DNA of 28,375 nucleotides from a virus. Of this stretch, positions 7,907 to 14,789 are shown one piece after another (positions within the stretch are counted from its first letter, which is position 1; the number at the start of each line of letters is the position of its first letter). The notes under the pieces are model-generated. The model searched no databases, was not told where the DNA came from, and saw only the letters and a program-made list of their open reading frames with translations. The position numbers and the translations under genes were made by a program. Location of the stretch: positions 1 to 28,375 of the IMG/VR virus record IMGVR_UViG_3300046458_000134; one strand, given 5' to 3'.

Positions 7907-8434
7907 TTATTGAAATAACCTACCTTCCCCACCCTCTATCTCTTTGATGAATGCCTGACACGCCTGCAGCGCGATCAACCCCCGGTCTCCGGTGTCGGTG
8001 ATGGCGATAATTCTTTGAGCATGCGCCGGGTCAAGTCTGGCTCGTACGGCTGCATGATCCACGTCGCCGGCGCCGGCGGTGGTTGGCAGACCGCAGCCTT
8101 TGGCAGAGTCGGCTGCGTCGATGAGGACTGACAGCCGCACATCAGCAGTGGCAAGGCGATCGCGCAGGCGATCTTGGTCTTTTTGGGCATTGGTCATTTT
8201 CTCGAAGTGAGTTTTGTCACTGGCCGCGAGTCGTTGCTCGAGCGCCAGCCGCTTGTCCCGCTCGGCCTGTTGGGCGGCGGCGCTGGCGAGGGTCAGTTGA
8301 TTGAGGGTTTCGGCGTGCAACCGGGATTGCTCGGCCAACTGTTTGCCGTAGCGCCAGTCCTGAAGCTGCCAGGCGCTGCCGAAGCCGGCGAGAACCAACA
8401 CCAGCACGCCTAACGCTTTCCAAGGAACGACCAT
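7907..8434 (-). CDS. Rz: Phage lysis protein Rz (i-spanin)
   Basis: A 175-aa inner-membrane spanin. Residues about 7-24 form an N-terminal signal-anchor helix (WKALGVLVLVLAGFGSAW). A long periplasmic helical/coiled-coil part rich in Ala, Gln and Glu follows, then a Cys/Pro region (KGCGLPTT). Rz pairs with the outer-membrane lipoprotein Rz1 to disrupt the outer membrane in the last step of lysis. Its ATG overlaps the endolysin stop codon (TGATG), indicating translational coupling. The rz1 gene is nested in another frame within it, the classical lambda-type arrangement. The tail includes IIAITDTGDRGLIALQACQ, common in Pseudomonas phage Rz proteins. Confidence 0.88.
   Translation of the reverse strand: MVVPWKALGVLVLVLAGFGSAWQLQDWRYGKQLAEQSRLHAETLNQLTLASAAAQQAERDKRLALEQRLAASDKTHFEKMTNAQKDQDRLRDRLATADVRLSVLIDAADSAKGCGLPTTAGAGDVDHAAVRARLDPAHAQRIIAITDTGDRGLIALQACQAFIKEIEGGEGRLFQ
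7975..8190 (-). CDS. Rz1: Nested Rz1 lipoprotein (o-spanin)
   Basis: A 71-aa protein wholly inside the Rz gene in a different reading frame on the same strand. It begins MPKKTKIACAIALPLLMCGC, a lipoprotein signal with charged n-region, hydrophobic core and a lipobox-like end at Cys20. The mature part is short and Pro-rich (CQPPPAPATW), as in known Rz1 proteins. It would be anchored in the outer membrane and bind Rz across the periplasm. The residue three before the lipidated Cys is Met, slightly off consensus. Confidence 0.85.
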   Translation of the reverse strand: MPKKTKIACAIALPLLMCGCQSSSTQPTLPKAAVCQPPPAPATWIMQPYEPDLTRRMLKELSPSPTPETGG

Positions 8435-8856
8435 CACGGCACATCCTTGAAGAAGACGTGCCCGCCCAGCTTGAGCGTCTGCTTGGCCTTCGCCGACCAT
8501 GCCGGCGCCTTGATGCTGGTGGCGTAGTAATGCGTGGCACCGCCGGTTGGATCCTGCACCTTTCCGTCGATTACCTGGTCAGCAACGATCCGGCACTGCG
8601 CCAGCTCACGAAACGGAATCTGCTTCACGCCGATCAGGAAATGATAGTTCGGGTCGGTCTTGTTCCAGCAACTGAACTGATAGGGCTTCTGGCAGACGCC
8701 GGCATAGCCCTCCCCCCACCACGAATTTGCCTTGCCGTCATTCACGCGGTTTTTGATCGTCCAGGCCACGGCAATCTGGCCGGCCGTCCCTTCGCCGCGA
8801 GCCTCACCCCACAGCGTGCGGGCGAGGACGTCGCGCTCTTTCTCGGTTGCAGTCAT
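8434..8856 (-). CDS. SleB-like cell wall hydrolase (endolysin)
   Basis: A 140-aa protein of the Hydrolase_2/SleB-type peptidoglycan hydrolase family. The N-terminal motif LARTLWGEARGEGTAGQIAVAWTI contains the catalytic Glu (residue 18, WGEARGE). Further family signs are NRVND, the YQFSCW segment and the THYY...PAW region near the C-terminus. The start is the ATG at 8856 with GGAG 7 bp upstream. It has no signal peptide, so it would need a holin, yet no holin gene is visible immediately upstream. It heads the leftward lysis cassette with Rz and Rz1 and would cut the cell wall at the end of the lytic cycle. Confidence 0.88.
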   Translation of the reverse strand: MTATEKERDVLARTLWGEARGEGTAGQIAVAWTIKNRVNDGKANSWWGEGYAGVCQKPYQFSCWNKTDPNYHFLIGVKQIPFRELAQCRIVADQVIDGKVQDPTGGATHYYATSIKAPAWSAKAKQTLKLGGHVFFKDVP

Positions 8857-8924
8857 CAATTTTCTCCAGGCAAAAAAATACCCGCTCGATGGCGGGCCGC
8901 GTAATGCAGGCTTGAATCACTTCA

Positions 8925-9122
8925 TCAAACGGCGCCGAACTCCTCTGGCGCGGCGACGATTACCGGGGTAGGAGGCTCAGCCGGCCAAACCGGTGCGGCA
9001 TACCAAGTCGGCTGCACAGTCACCTTGCCCAGCGCGAACTTGTACGTTTTCCACGCCTTCAGGTTGAGCACCAATGCTGCCTGTTCGGCTTCGTCATCTG
9101 CGGTTGCCTCGCCGATATCGAT
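8925..9122 (-). pseudogene. C-terminal stub of a tail fibre assembly protein
   Basis: The last about 65 codons of this reverse frame read ATADDEAEQAALVLNLKAWKTY, then KFALGKVTVQP and APVWPAEPPTP, matching the conserved C-terminal pattern of Tfa-type tail fibre assembly chaperones (W-K-x-Y...L...V...QP...WP). The N-terminal majority is absent: beyond about 9122 the sequence becomes unlike Tfa and is occupied by the end of a rightward frame. It is best read as a truncated gene at a deletion edge where the phage structural block once continued. It lies directly upstream of the endolysin gene on the same strand, as tail-assembly genes often do. Confidence 0.6.
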
Positions 9123-9197
9123 ACCGAAGCCGAAGCCGAAGCCGCGAAGCTGTTCTACGCCGCCGGCGCCTGGCACCAGGTGAAGGTCGCAGCGTGA
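9112..9197 (+). pseudogene. 3' end of a truncated rightward phage gene
   Basis: A short rightward frame ends ADIDTEAEAEAAK, LFYAAGAWHQVKVAA, stop. The composition looks like real coding sequence, but there is no start and only about 28 codons remain. It meets the tail-assembly stub head-on, so this is probably the other edge of the deletion. I do not recognise the protein. Confidence 0.35.
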
Positions 9198-9272
9198 GAC
9201 GTTCCAGACCCCAGCAACGCAAACGACAGACCTGGCTGGCGCTGCCGGCCAGTGGCATAAAAGAGGTTGGCC

Positions 9273-9611
9273 ATGGCCAAGACTGGACAAGAGCGATCGG
9301 CGAAGGCAGCCGAGAAGCGGATCGAGTACGACTAGAAGGAACTGCGTCACCGGGTCAGACTCGGCACCCGACAGAAGCTTGATGATCTGATGGCATGGAA
9401 CGGCATCGAGGAAATGAGCGAGGCAGTGCAGAACCGTATTCTGAACGCTCATGCGCTCGGGCCTACCCTGTCATTCCAAGCGATGGAAAGTCCGCGCCAC
9501 AAAGTGCAGATCAGCGAAAACGTGGCGCGGATGTTTGGGAATGAAAGCCTGCGCGAGCTACACAAAACGCCGGGCAAGCCAGAAGACGAAATCGTCGAGC
9601 CCGCGCTATGA
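9273..9611 (+). pseudogene. Phage hypothetical gene with in-frame amber codon
   Basis: From the ATG at 9273 (AGAGG 6 bp upstream) the frame reads MAKTGQERSAKAAEKRIEYD, then TAG (9333-9335), then continues in the same frame for 91 codons: KELRHRVRLGTRQKLDDLMAWNGIEE...ILNAHALGP...VQISENVARMFGNESL. The part after the stop clearly continues the same protein, a charged helical phage protein of the regulatory type known to me only as hypothetical. One base change therefore splits an otherwise intact 112-codon gene. Downstream reinitiation at the ATG at 9390 is possible but has no good ribosome binding site. The alternative explanation is suppression of TAG in the host. Confidence 0.65.
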
Positions 9612-9642
9612 GCAGCCTATTACTGGAACATTGTGTGTAGCT

Positions 9643-10455
9643 TTATACATCTTCATGTTCTTGGTTGGCTGGATGAGTTTTCAATACAGCTGCATTTTCC
9701 ATGAGCACTTCATTCACGAAATCCACCGCCACTTTGGGGTCAATACCCCGTCTAATTTGACTGTTGACGACGTCAGCTATGGAAATACCTGAACGCATCA
9801 TCTTCAATATATCTACACGGGATGGTGTAGGCTTTATAAGTCGAGTCGCTGGAGCAGAGCTCTGCTGATGACTTTCAAGGGCCCCTACGCGCTTACTCAT
9901 ATCGCGCGTTACCGACAAGATCTCCATCAGTACATCTTCTTTAGCCCGAGGCTTTGCTTGCTTCTCCGGTTCATTAGCATTAAGAGCGCTAGCGAACTCG
10001 GCTTCAAAAATTGGCCAATAAACCTCAAATGCTTTTTCCAGAACACGCTCATCTAGCGATTTTTCAAGTAGGCAGGAGTTAAGTGTTCTAATCAGCTCCC
10101 ACACACCATTTCTATCTGGCTTTGTGTGATTGAATTGGGCAAGAGGATCAGTTAAATCACCGGGCTGCAAATCTACTAAAAACGTGCAAACTCTGTTACT
10201 GCTAAGTCCCTTTGCTAATGCACCAGACTCAAACAATATCCAAGGTTTATCCTTATTCTCTTGAGTCAAACAAACGATGCCAACACTTATATCTCTTAGC
10301 TTTTCGTTGATTTCTGTAAACCATAATGAGCCACGGTCAATATGACGCGTTGAAATCCAAGGTTCGGAAGCTTGCAGGACGCACTTTATCCAATCATTTA
10401 GGACTTCAGCTACCGCCCTACTACGATTGCCAGACCAGCTGATAAAAATTTTCAC
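9643..10455 (-). CDS. TIR-domain protein, probable NADase-type defence effector
   Basis: A 270-aa protein. The GTG at 10455 is the start, with AAGGAG 10 bp upstream; the frame is open further but without a site. Residues 1-130 form a TIR-like domain: KIFISWSGNRSRAVAEVL at the N-terminus, EPWIS and DRGSLWFTEI in the middle, and VGIVCLTQEN with PWILFESGAL, whose Glu76 sits where the catalytic Glu of TIR NADases lies. The C-terminal part (about 165-270) is helical and may be an oligomerisation or sensor region. Bacterial TIR proteins often deplete NAD+ or make cyclic ADP-ribose signals in anti-phage defence; that is known for the family, not shown here. No partner gene (ThsA, Argonaute or STING-like) is adjacent. 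It is reverse-oriented within rightward phage early genes and AT-richer than they are, so it looks like an inserted cargo gene. Confidence 0.85.
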   Translation of the reverse strand: MKIFISWSGNRSRAVAEVLNDWIKCVLQASEPWISTRHIDRGSLWFTEINEKLRDISVGIVCLTQENKDKPWILFESGALAKGLSSNRVCTFLVDLQPGDLTDPLAQFNHTKPDRNGVWELIRTLNSCLLEKSLDERVLEKAFEVYWPIFEAEFASALNANEPEKQAKPRAKEDVLMEILSVTRDMSKRVGALESHQQSSAPATRLIKPTPSRVDILKMMRSGISIADVVNSQIRRGIDPKVAVDFVNEVLMENAAVLKTHPANQEHEDV

Positions 10456-10563
10456 TACGTAAATGCTCCTTGCGCGGCCCCACGCCGGTCGACCATCAAA
10501 CACGAATTCAAACCAAATTGCCACCACCGGTCACGGAGGGCGGCGCCTGACTGGAGCAAGTCC

Positions 10564-11196
10564 ATGGACGATGTGTTCTACCTGCAAGACAGTCGCAACC
10601 ACGCCTACGTTGGGGACGGGTTGTCGTTCTGGGGCTTCGGCGGCTCCGGGTATGTCACCGACCTTGCCAAGGCCCAAGTGTTCACCAAGGACGGCGCTTG
10701 CGATCACCGCGACACTGACATTCCCTGGCCAAAGGACTATGTCGACGCCAGGGCGAGAGTCGGTGTCGATTGCCAAGATGTCGCCTTGAGCGAAGCGCTG
10801 GAGCAGCACCCCGATGCAGCCGAGTTTTACATCCAGAAGCCGCAGTGCTGGAACGGGAACAACCTCATTTGGCTTTGTGAAAATGGTGTATTTACGAGCG
10901 ACTTGTCGAAGGCAGCCGTAGTACCGAGGGCTCACAGCTTGATCTGGATCGGAAAGCTCAGTCAATCAGGTGCAGTGGTTTGGCCCAAGCCCTACATCGA
11001 CGCGCATAGCCGCCGTTTGGTCGAACGCGATGACGTGCACATCAGGGAAGCCCTGCGCGGCACCGGCATCAAGTTGCCCAAGGCGAGTAGGCCAAAAATG
11101 ATGATGTTCAACTGCGATGGTTGCGGTCGCTTCATAAGCGACGCGCAGCGCTATCGCGAAGACTGCCGGAACTGTGGGGCGAGCAACACGCCCTAA
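10564..11196 (+). CDS. Phage hypothetical protein with internal duplication and zinc ribbon
   Basis: A 210-aa protein with GGAG 8 bp before the ATG. It is built from two similar halves: DVFYLQDSRNHAYVGDG...GGSGYVTDLAKAQVFTKDG (residues 2-45) and EFYIQKPQCW...IWLCENGVFTSDLSKAAVV (residues 87-122). Each half is followed by a W-P-x-x-Y-x-D-A-R/H segment (PWPKDYVDAR, VWPKPYIDAH). The C-terminus has CDGCGRFI...DCRNCGAS, a two-pair zinc ribbon. No catalytic motif is seen. The duplicated module resembles small domains predicted to bind ligands or nucleic acid, but I know no function. It belongs to the rightward early genes and was probably next to the gene at 9273 before the TIR gene was inserted. 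Confidence 0.75.
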   Translation: MDDVFYLQDSRNHAYVGDGLSFWGFGGSGYVTDLAKAQVFTKDGACDHRDTDIPWPKDYVDARARVGVDCQDVALSEALEQHPDAAEFYIQKPQCWNGNNLIWLCENGVFTSDLSKAAVVPRAHSLIWIGKLSQSGAVVWPKPYIDAHSRRLVERDDVHIREALRGTGIKLPKASRPKMMMFNCDGCGRFISDAQRYREDCRNCGASNTP

Positions 11197-11207
11197 CCCA
11201 CCCTCAA

Positions 11208-11510
11208 CTATTGCGTTGAATCTCGCAAGGCTGCATCCCTTGACGCCGAGACTGATTTATAAAGCGCCCAAATGTTGCAAAGAAGCCGTTTCAAACCCTC
11301 TTCGGAAATATTGCCGGAGCGAAGCTGCTTCCGGAAACCTTCTACCTGGCCGAAATTAGATGCCTCAAGATGTTCTGGGAAGTCCTCAGCCTTGAGCGGC
11401 CCAAGCTCACGCATCGCGCTCTCAGCCCTGTCTCGCTCCGTTCCTGTGTGGGTAATGAATGCCTCTACAGCGTTTTGCAGCAAGTAATGCTTCTCGTGAA
11501 GACCGTTCAT
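11208..11510 (-). CDS. Hypothetical helical protein, 100 aa
   Basis: Read from the ATG at 11510, which has AAAGG 9 bp upstream; the longer open frame lacks a site. The protein is helical and charged (EKHYLLQNAVEAFITHTG, RAESAMRELGPLK, FRKQLRSGNISEEGLKRLL). No cysteine pair or membrane helix is present. It is reverse-oriented between two rightward genes, converging on the 10564 gene with only 11 bp between them and divergent from the methyltransferase gene. It may be a small accessory or regulatory gene of the prophage. No function is recognised. Confidence 0.65.
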   Translation of the reverse strand: MNGLHEKHYLLQNAVEAFITHTGTERDRAESAMRELGPLKAEDFPEHLEASNFGQVEGFRKQLRSGNISEEGLKRLLCNIWALYKSVSASRDAALRDSTQ

Positions 11511-11588
11511 AACTCTGCCTTTCTGAAATTTCAAGCCGAACACAAATACCCCACTTCTACGAATCACGCCAGCCGGCGAGGATCCCGC

Positions 11589-12512
11589 ATGCTCACAGCA
11601 ATTGACTTGTTTTCTGGTTTCGGTGGTTGGACGCGCGGCGGCAAGGACGCCGGGCTAAATGTGCTCTGGGCTGCAAACCACTGGCCGGAAGCGGTCGAGT
11701 GGCACACCCGCAATAACCCGGGCACCATCCACGCCTGTCAGGATCTGCACCAGGCGAACTGGGCAGACGTGCCGAAGCACGATGTGATGCTCGCCTCGCC
11801 ATGCTGCCAAGGGCACACGAAGGCTCGCGGCAAGTCTGCCGGAAACCCCCAGCACGATAACTCGCGCTCGACGGCTTGGGCGCCGGTGCAGAACGCCGAG
11901 GTCAACCGGCCGGAGTTTGCGGTGATCGAGAACGTGCCGGAGTTCATGGACTGGATTCTGTACCCGGCATGGGCTGACGCGATGCAGCGGCTGGGTTATT
12001 CACTGGCGCCCCACATCGTGGACTGTGCCGATCTCGGCGTCCCGCAGCACCGCGTGCGCTTGTTCATGGTCTGCTCGCGCAGCAAGGCGCCACTGCATCT
12101 GCAATTGCCCCACTACCAGCACGTGCCGGCCCGAGAGATTATCGACTTCGACGCCGGAAAATGGTCGCCGATCAACAAGCCAGGCCGCGCCACCTCGACG
12201 CTGATCCGGGTGAAGAATGGCCGCGAGCGCTTTGGCGATCGTTTCGTCATGCCCTACTACGGCTCAGGCTCTGGCCTCACCGGTCGCAGCCTGGACCGCC
12301 CGATTGGAACCATCACCACGCTGGACCGATGGGCAGTCGTCGACGGCGACATGATGCGGATGATCAGCGCTGACGAAGCGATGGCCGCTCAGTCATTCCC
12401 GAAGGACACGCTCCGGCCGGACAATCACAAACTGACCATGCACATGACCGGCAACGCCGTGCCGCCGCTTGCTGGTCAACGGATTCTCGAAGCGCTCAAG
12501 GCTGCAGCTTAG
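11589..12512 (+). CDS. DNA (cytosine-5) methyltransferase
   Basis: A 307-aa C5 methyltransferase that would methylate cytosine in DNA using S-adenosylmethionine. Motif I is DLFSGFGG (residues 6-13). Motif IV is SPCCQG (70-75) with the catalytic Cys aligned to Cys73; the usual PPCQ is changed to PCCQ. Motif VI is ENVPEF (114-119), motif VIII QHRVRLF (153-159) and motif X GNAVPP near the C-terminus. A target-recognition region lies at about 170-255. The ATG at 11589 is preferred because motif I must lie close to the N-terminus and GAGG precedes it; the open frame begins much earlier. No restriction gene is adjacent, so it is an orphan phage methylase, probably protecting phage DNA or altering expression. 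Confidence 0.92.
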   Translation: MLTAIDLFSGFGGWTRGGKDAGLNVLWAANHWPEAVEWHTRNNPGTIHACQDLHQANWADVPKHDVMLASPCCQGHTKARGKSAGNPQHDNSRSTAWAPVQNAEVNRPEFAVIENVPEFMDWILYPAWADAMQRLGYSLAPHIVDCADLGVPQHRVRLFMVCSRSKAPLHLQLPHYQHVPAREIIDFDAGKWSPINKPGRATSTLIRVKNGRERFGDRFVMPYYGSGSGLTGRSLDRPIGTITTLDRWAVVDGDMMRMISADEAMAAQSFPKDTLRPDNHKLTMHMTGNAVPPLAGQRILEALKAAA

Positions 12513-12515
12513 AGA

Positions 12516-12746
12516 TCAACGGAGATGAGCAACGTAGCTCGTGATTAACGGAACCTCACCCTTAGCCGCCTCCCGTTGTACGTAAAGCCTCATCTGCTCT
12601 ACGTCGAATTTTCGGTTCAAAGTTTCCAACTGGGAAACGATGGTCCCGCTCACGCGGTAACGGCCACATTTCGCACACACTCTTTCTACGTAGTCTCCGG
12701 TAGACGGGATTATTTCGGCCTCACCTTCGCATATCAAACAGCTCAT
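12516..12746 (-). CDS. Small zinc-ribbon protein, 76 aa
   Basis: The start at 12746 is set by a strong AAAGGAGAAGG sequence just upstream. The protein begins MSCLICEGEAEIIPS and has CAKCGRY near residue 25, giving two CxxC pairs about 20 residues apart, a compact zinc ribbon. A helical part follows (LETLNRKFDVEQMRLYVQREAAKGE). It converges on the methyltransferase gene with a 3-bp gap. Similar small proteins occur in phages and islands, but I cannot assign a function. Confidence 0.75.
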   Translation of the reverse strand: MSCLICEGEAEIIPSTGDYVERVCAKCGRYRVSGTIVSQLETLNRKFDVEQMRLYVQREAAKGEVPLITSYVAHLR

Positions 12747-12842
12747 GACCTTCTCCTTTGGTTGATCGATGAACTGTAGCTGATCCCCCACCACCCTCCA
12801 CCACCCTCCACCGCCCGGGCATGCCCCGGCATAGGACGCACC

Positions 12843-13430
12843 ATGCCCACAGAAAACCAAAAGGCCGAGCCGCTGCCGACATTGGCGACCGGCGCCGAGC
12901 TTGATGCTTCGACCTGGACCGATTTCGTCGAACGCCTTCGTTATCACTGCAACGGCGCCGGCGGTAAATGGCACCACACTGCGGCCGCCATCTTCACCGT
13001 GCAGACCAAGCGAATCGATTACGGCTACGAAATCGACTACGCCGAGGGTCGAGTCGTGTGCCTAGAGGATCAGTCGTGGTTCAGCCCGAAGGAATACTGG
13101 GAAGACCTCGACGACGAGGAGCGCGCAGAGATCGACCAGGCACTGATGACTGATCGGGAGTGCAGCTTTATGGATCTGGACGAGGACGATCAGTGGGAAT
13201 ATCTCGCCGAGCGTGATGACCACACCGTCACCGGCTGGAATAAGCGTTGGGAAATCATGAACAGCCACTTCACTCGCGATGCCGCCGAAGCGTTCATCCA
13301 GCGCAAGAAGCACGACTACGGCGAAATGCGCGTCTACGTCGAATCCCAGTACTACGCCTGGGAGTTCGAAGCCATCAAGGATGCGATCCTCGACGGCACG
13401 CTGACGTACACGCCGAAGGTGGTCGCATGA
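12843..13430 (+). CDS. Acidic phage hypothetical protein, 195 aa
   Basis: A soluble, strongly acidic protein (DLDDEERAEIDQ, DLDEDDQWEYLAE) with many aromatic residues and a central beta-rich part (TKRIDYGYEIDYAEGRVV). No catalytic or metal motif is recognised. The C-terminal half (HFTRDAAEAFIQRKKHDYGEMRVYVESQYYAWEFEAI) recalls phage proteins found in early regions of Pseudomonas prophages. The ATG at 12843 follows a GC-rich stretch (direct CCACCCTCCA repeats at 12789-12812) and lacks a strong Shine-Dalgarno sequence. Its stop overlaps the next start (ATGA), indicating coupling with the DUF4406-type gene. Confidence 0.7.
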   Translation: MPTENQKAEPLPTLATGAELDASTWTDFVERLRYHCNGAGGKWHHTAAAIFTVQTKRIDYGYEIDYAEGRVVCLEDQSWFSPKEYWEDLDDEERAEIDQALMTDRECSFMDLDEDDQWEYLAERDDHTVTGWNKRWEIMNSHFTRDAAEAFIQRKKHDYGEMRVYVESQYYAWEFEAIKDAILDGTLTYTPKVVA

Positions 13431-13765
13431 AGCGCATCTACCTCAGCGGTCCCATGACCAACACGCTGGACCTCAACTTCCCGCTATTCCATTCCACGGC
13501 CGCCACCCTGCGCGCCGCTGGGCACAGTGTCGTAAACCCCGCCGAGCTCAACCCAGAACCAGGCACCTAGAGCGGATGCATGCGCCGCGACATCGCGGCG
13601 CTGATGGAATGCGACACCGTGGCCACCCTGCCCGGCTGGCAGGATTCCCGCGGCGCCAGCCTTGAGGTTCATATCGGAAAGGAGCTCGGCATGAAGGTTG
13701 TGAATGCCCATGATCTGGTAGCGAGGGAGAATGCCGCAGTACCAATATTTTCCAAGCTGATGTAA
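13427..13765 (+). pseudogene. DUF4406-type (deoxyribosyltransferase-like) gene with amber codon
   Basis: The frame starts MKRIYLSGPMTN, continues to VVNPAELNPEPGT, then meets TAG (13568-13570), and goes on in the same frame with SGCMRRDIAALMECDTVATL, PGWQDSRGASLEVHIGKELG and MKVVNAHDL. This is the full DUF4406 pattern: YLSGPM near the N-terminus, N-P before the break, then MRRDI, D-x-V-x-x-L-PGW and S-x-G-A-x-x-E. The family resembles nucleoside 2-deoxyribosyltransferases. In family members I recall, a Trp precedes the CMR-x-DI segment, so TAG probably replaces a TGG. Apart from this codon the gene seems intact (112 codons). It is translationally coupled to the preceding gene by ATGA. Confidence 0.75.
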
Positions 13766-13811
13766 AAAGTACAGCTGCCATTTCATACATTCATTGGATT
13801 CCGACCAACAC

Positions 13812-14012
13812 ATGCAGATCATTCGTACTGGAACAGTTTTGACTGGCGAATACGCCGGTTGGACGATAGAAATTCAGGATGACCGCGCAGGTGAAACCGG
13901 AGGTTATTACCTGTTTCTGGTCCAGAACGAATCAAATGGTTTCGATTCTTGGTTTGAACTCATAGAACAGCTGCAGCAACAAATTTCAGAACTCGACGTT
14001 CGCTGGAATTAG
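13812..14012 (+). CDS. Hypothetical protein, about 66 aa
   Basis: A small acidic protein beginning MQIIRTGTVLTGEYAGW and including the beta-like segment TIEIQDDRAGETGGYYLFL and an acidic helical tail (WFELIEQLQQQISEL). The ATG at 13812 is preferred over an upstream TTG at 13794, though neither has a good ribosome binding site. Its AT-richer composition differs from the GC-rich phage genes on either side. No function is recognised. Confidence 0.5.
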   Translation: MQIIRTGTVLTGEYAGWTIEIQDDRAGETGGYYLFLVQNESNGFDSWFELIEQLQQQISELDVRWN

Positions 14013-14084
14013 CGCCTCACTCTTTCGTTCCACCCCTCCCCCCCTTCAAAGTCAGCCGCTATAGCGACAAAGGAAAGTTAGCCA

Positions 14085-14732
14085 TCACGACTCAGCTTCA
14101 GTATCGCCTCGGCCGTTTTTTGCATATATCCTATGCATCTCTTCTCTAAACGAAATCAACATATCCTCAGCAGAGTTATAGCTATCTTGAGACACTCTTA
14201 CTGAATATCCAACAAGATCGTTAAGTAAGTTAGTGTACATAATTATTTGATTCTTTAGCGTGTTCCGTATATCTGCTTCCTGCTCTCCGCTTTCGGTTTT
14301 CAACTGAAAGGTCTGTTCAAAGGTCTTCCCAGCCCGCGCCATCTTATTTTCAGTGTGAAGAATTTGTCGATCAATCATCTGGAGGCAAGCTTCGCGAGTG
14401 CGCTCAATGTGATCGCGATCAGCGATAGAGATAGCATTATTTACTTGGCGTACCTGTGCATCGAAAGTATCTCTCTGGAGCTTCATTAAATCTTTAAATT
14501 CTGCCTGCTGAGTATCGAGCAATTGCTTTTGAAGATAAACAGTCTGCAGAACAGCAAGCAAAGTGACAAATGAAATTAGCGGACCTATCAAACCACCAAT
14601 GTACCCTCCAAAATCTGACCATTTTCCTGAATCATCAGAAAGCCCGGCATTAAACACATAAAAATAAACACCAGAAACGCCAATGATTGCGACCAGAACT
14701 ATAAAAATAGAAGCCTGCCTAAAATCTTTCAA
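14085..14732 (-). CDS. putAbiC-like two-TM membrane protein
   Basis: A 215-aa protein with two N-terminal membrane helices (about residues 8-28 and 42-66) joined by the short loop SGKWSDFGGYIGG. A charged coiled-coil and helical region follows (LQKQLLDTQQAEFKDLMKLQ). The pattern of helix, W-x-D-F-G-x-[FY]-I-G-G, second helix and Q-rich coil matches proteins annotated as putative phage abortive infection protein (putAbiC, PF16872). The rest is helical with no visible enzyme motif. The start is a TTG at 14732; no ATG lies near the first helix. It is AT-richer than its neighbours and reverse-oriented within rightward phage genes, so it is likely cargo. A role in superinfection exclusion or abortive infection is inferred from family naming only. 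Confidence 0.75.
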   Translation of the reverse strand: MKDFRQASIFIVLVAIIGVSGVYFYVFNAGLSDDSGKWSDFGGYIGGLIGPLISFVTLLAVLQTVYLQKQLLDTQQAEFKDLMKLQRDTFDAQVRQVNNAISIADRDHIERTREACLQMIDRQILHTENKMARAGKTFEQTFQLKTESGEQEADIRNTLKNQIIMYTNLLNDLVGYSVRVSQDSYNSAEDMLISFREEMHRIYAKNGRGDTEAES

Positions 14733-14789
14733 TTCTTTACTCGCACATTAGTTGTCATTAACCTCAATAGTCTCACGGAGAGTTTGTAA

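Noticed and set aside
12789-12812. CCACCCTCCA direct repeats
   Set aside because: Only two short tandem units; too little to be a CRISPR, iteron or other functional array. No CRISPR array was found in the window.
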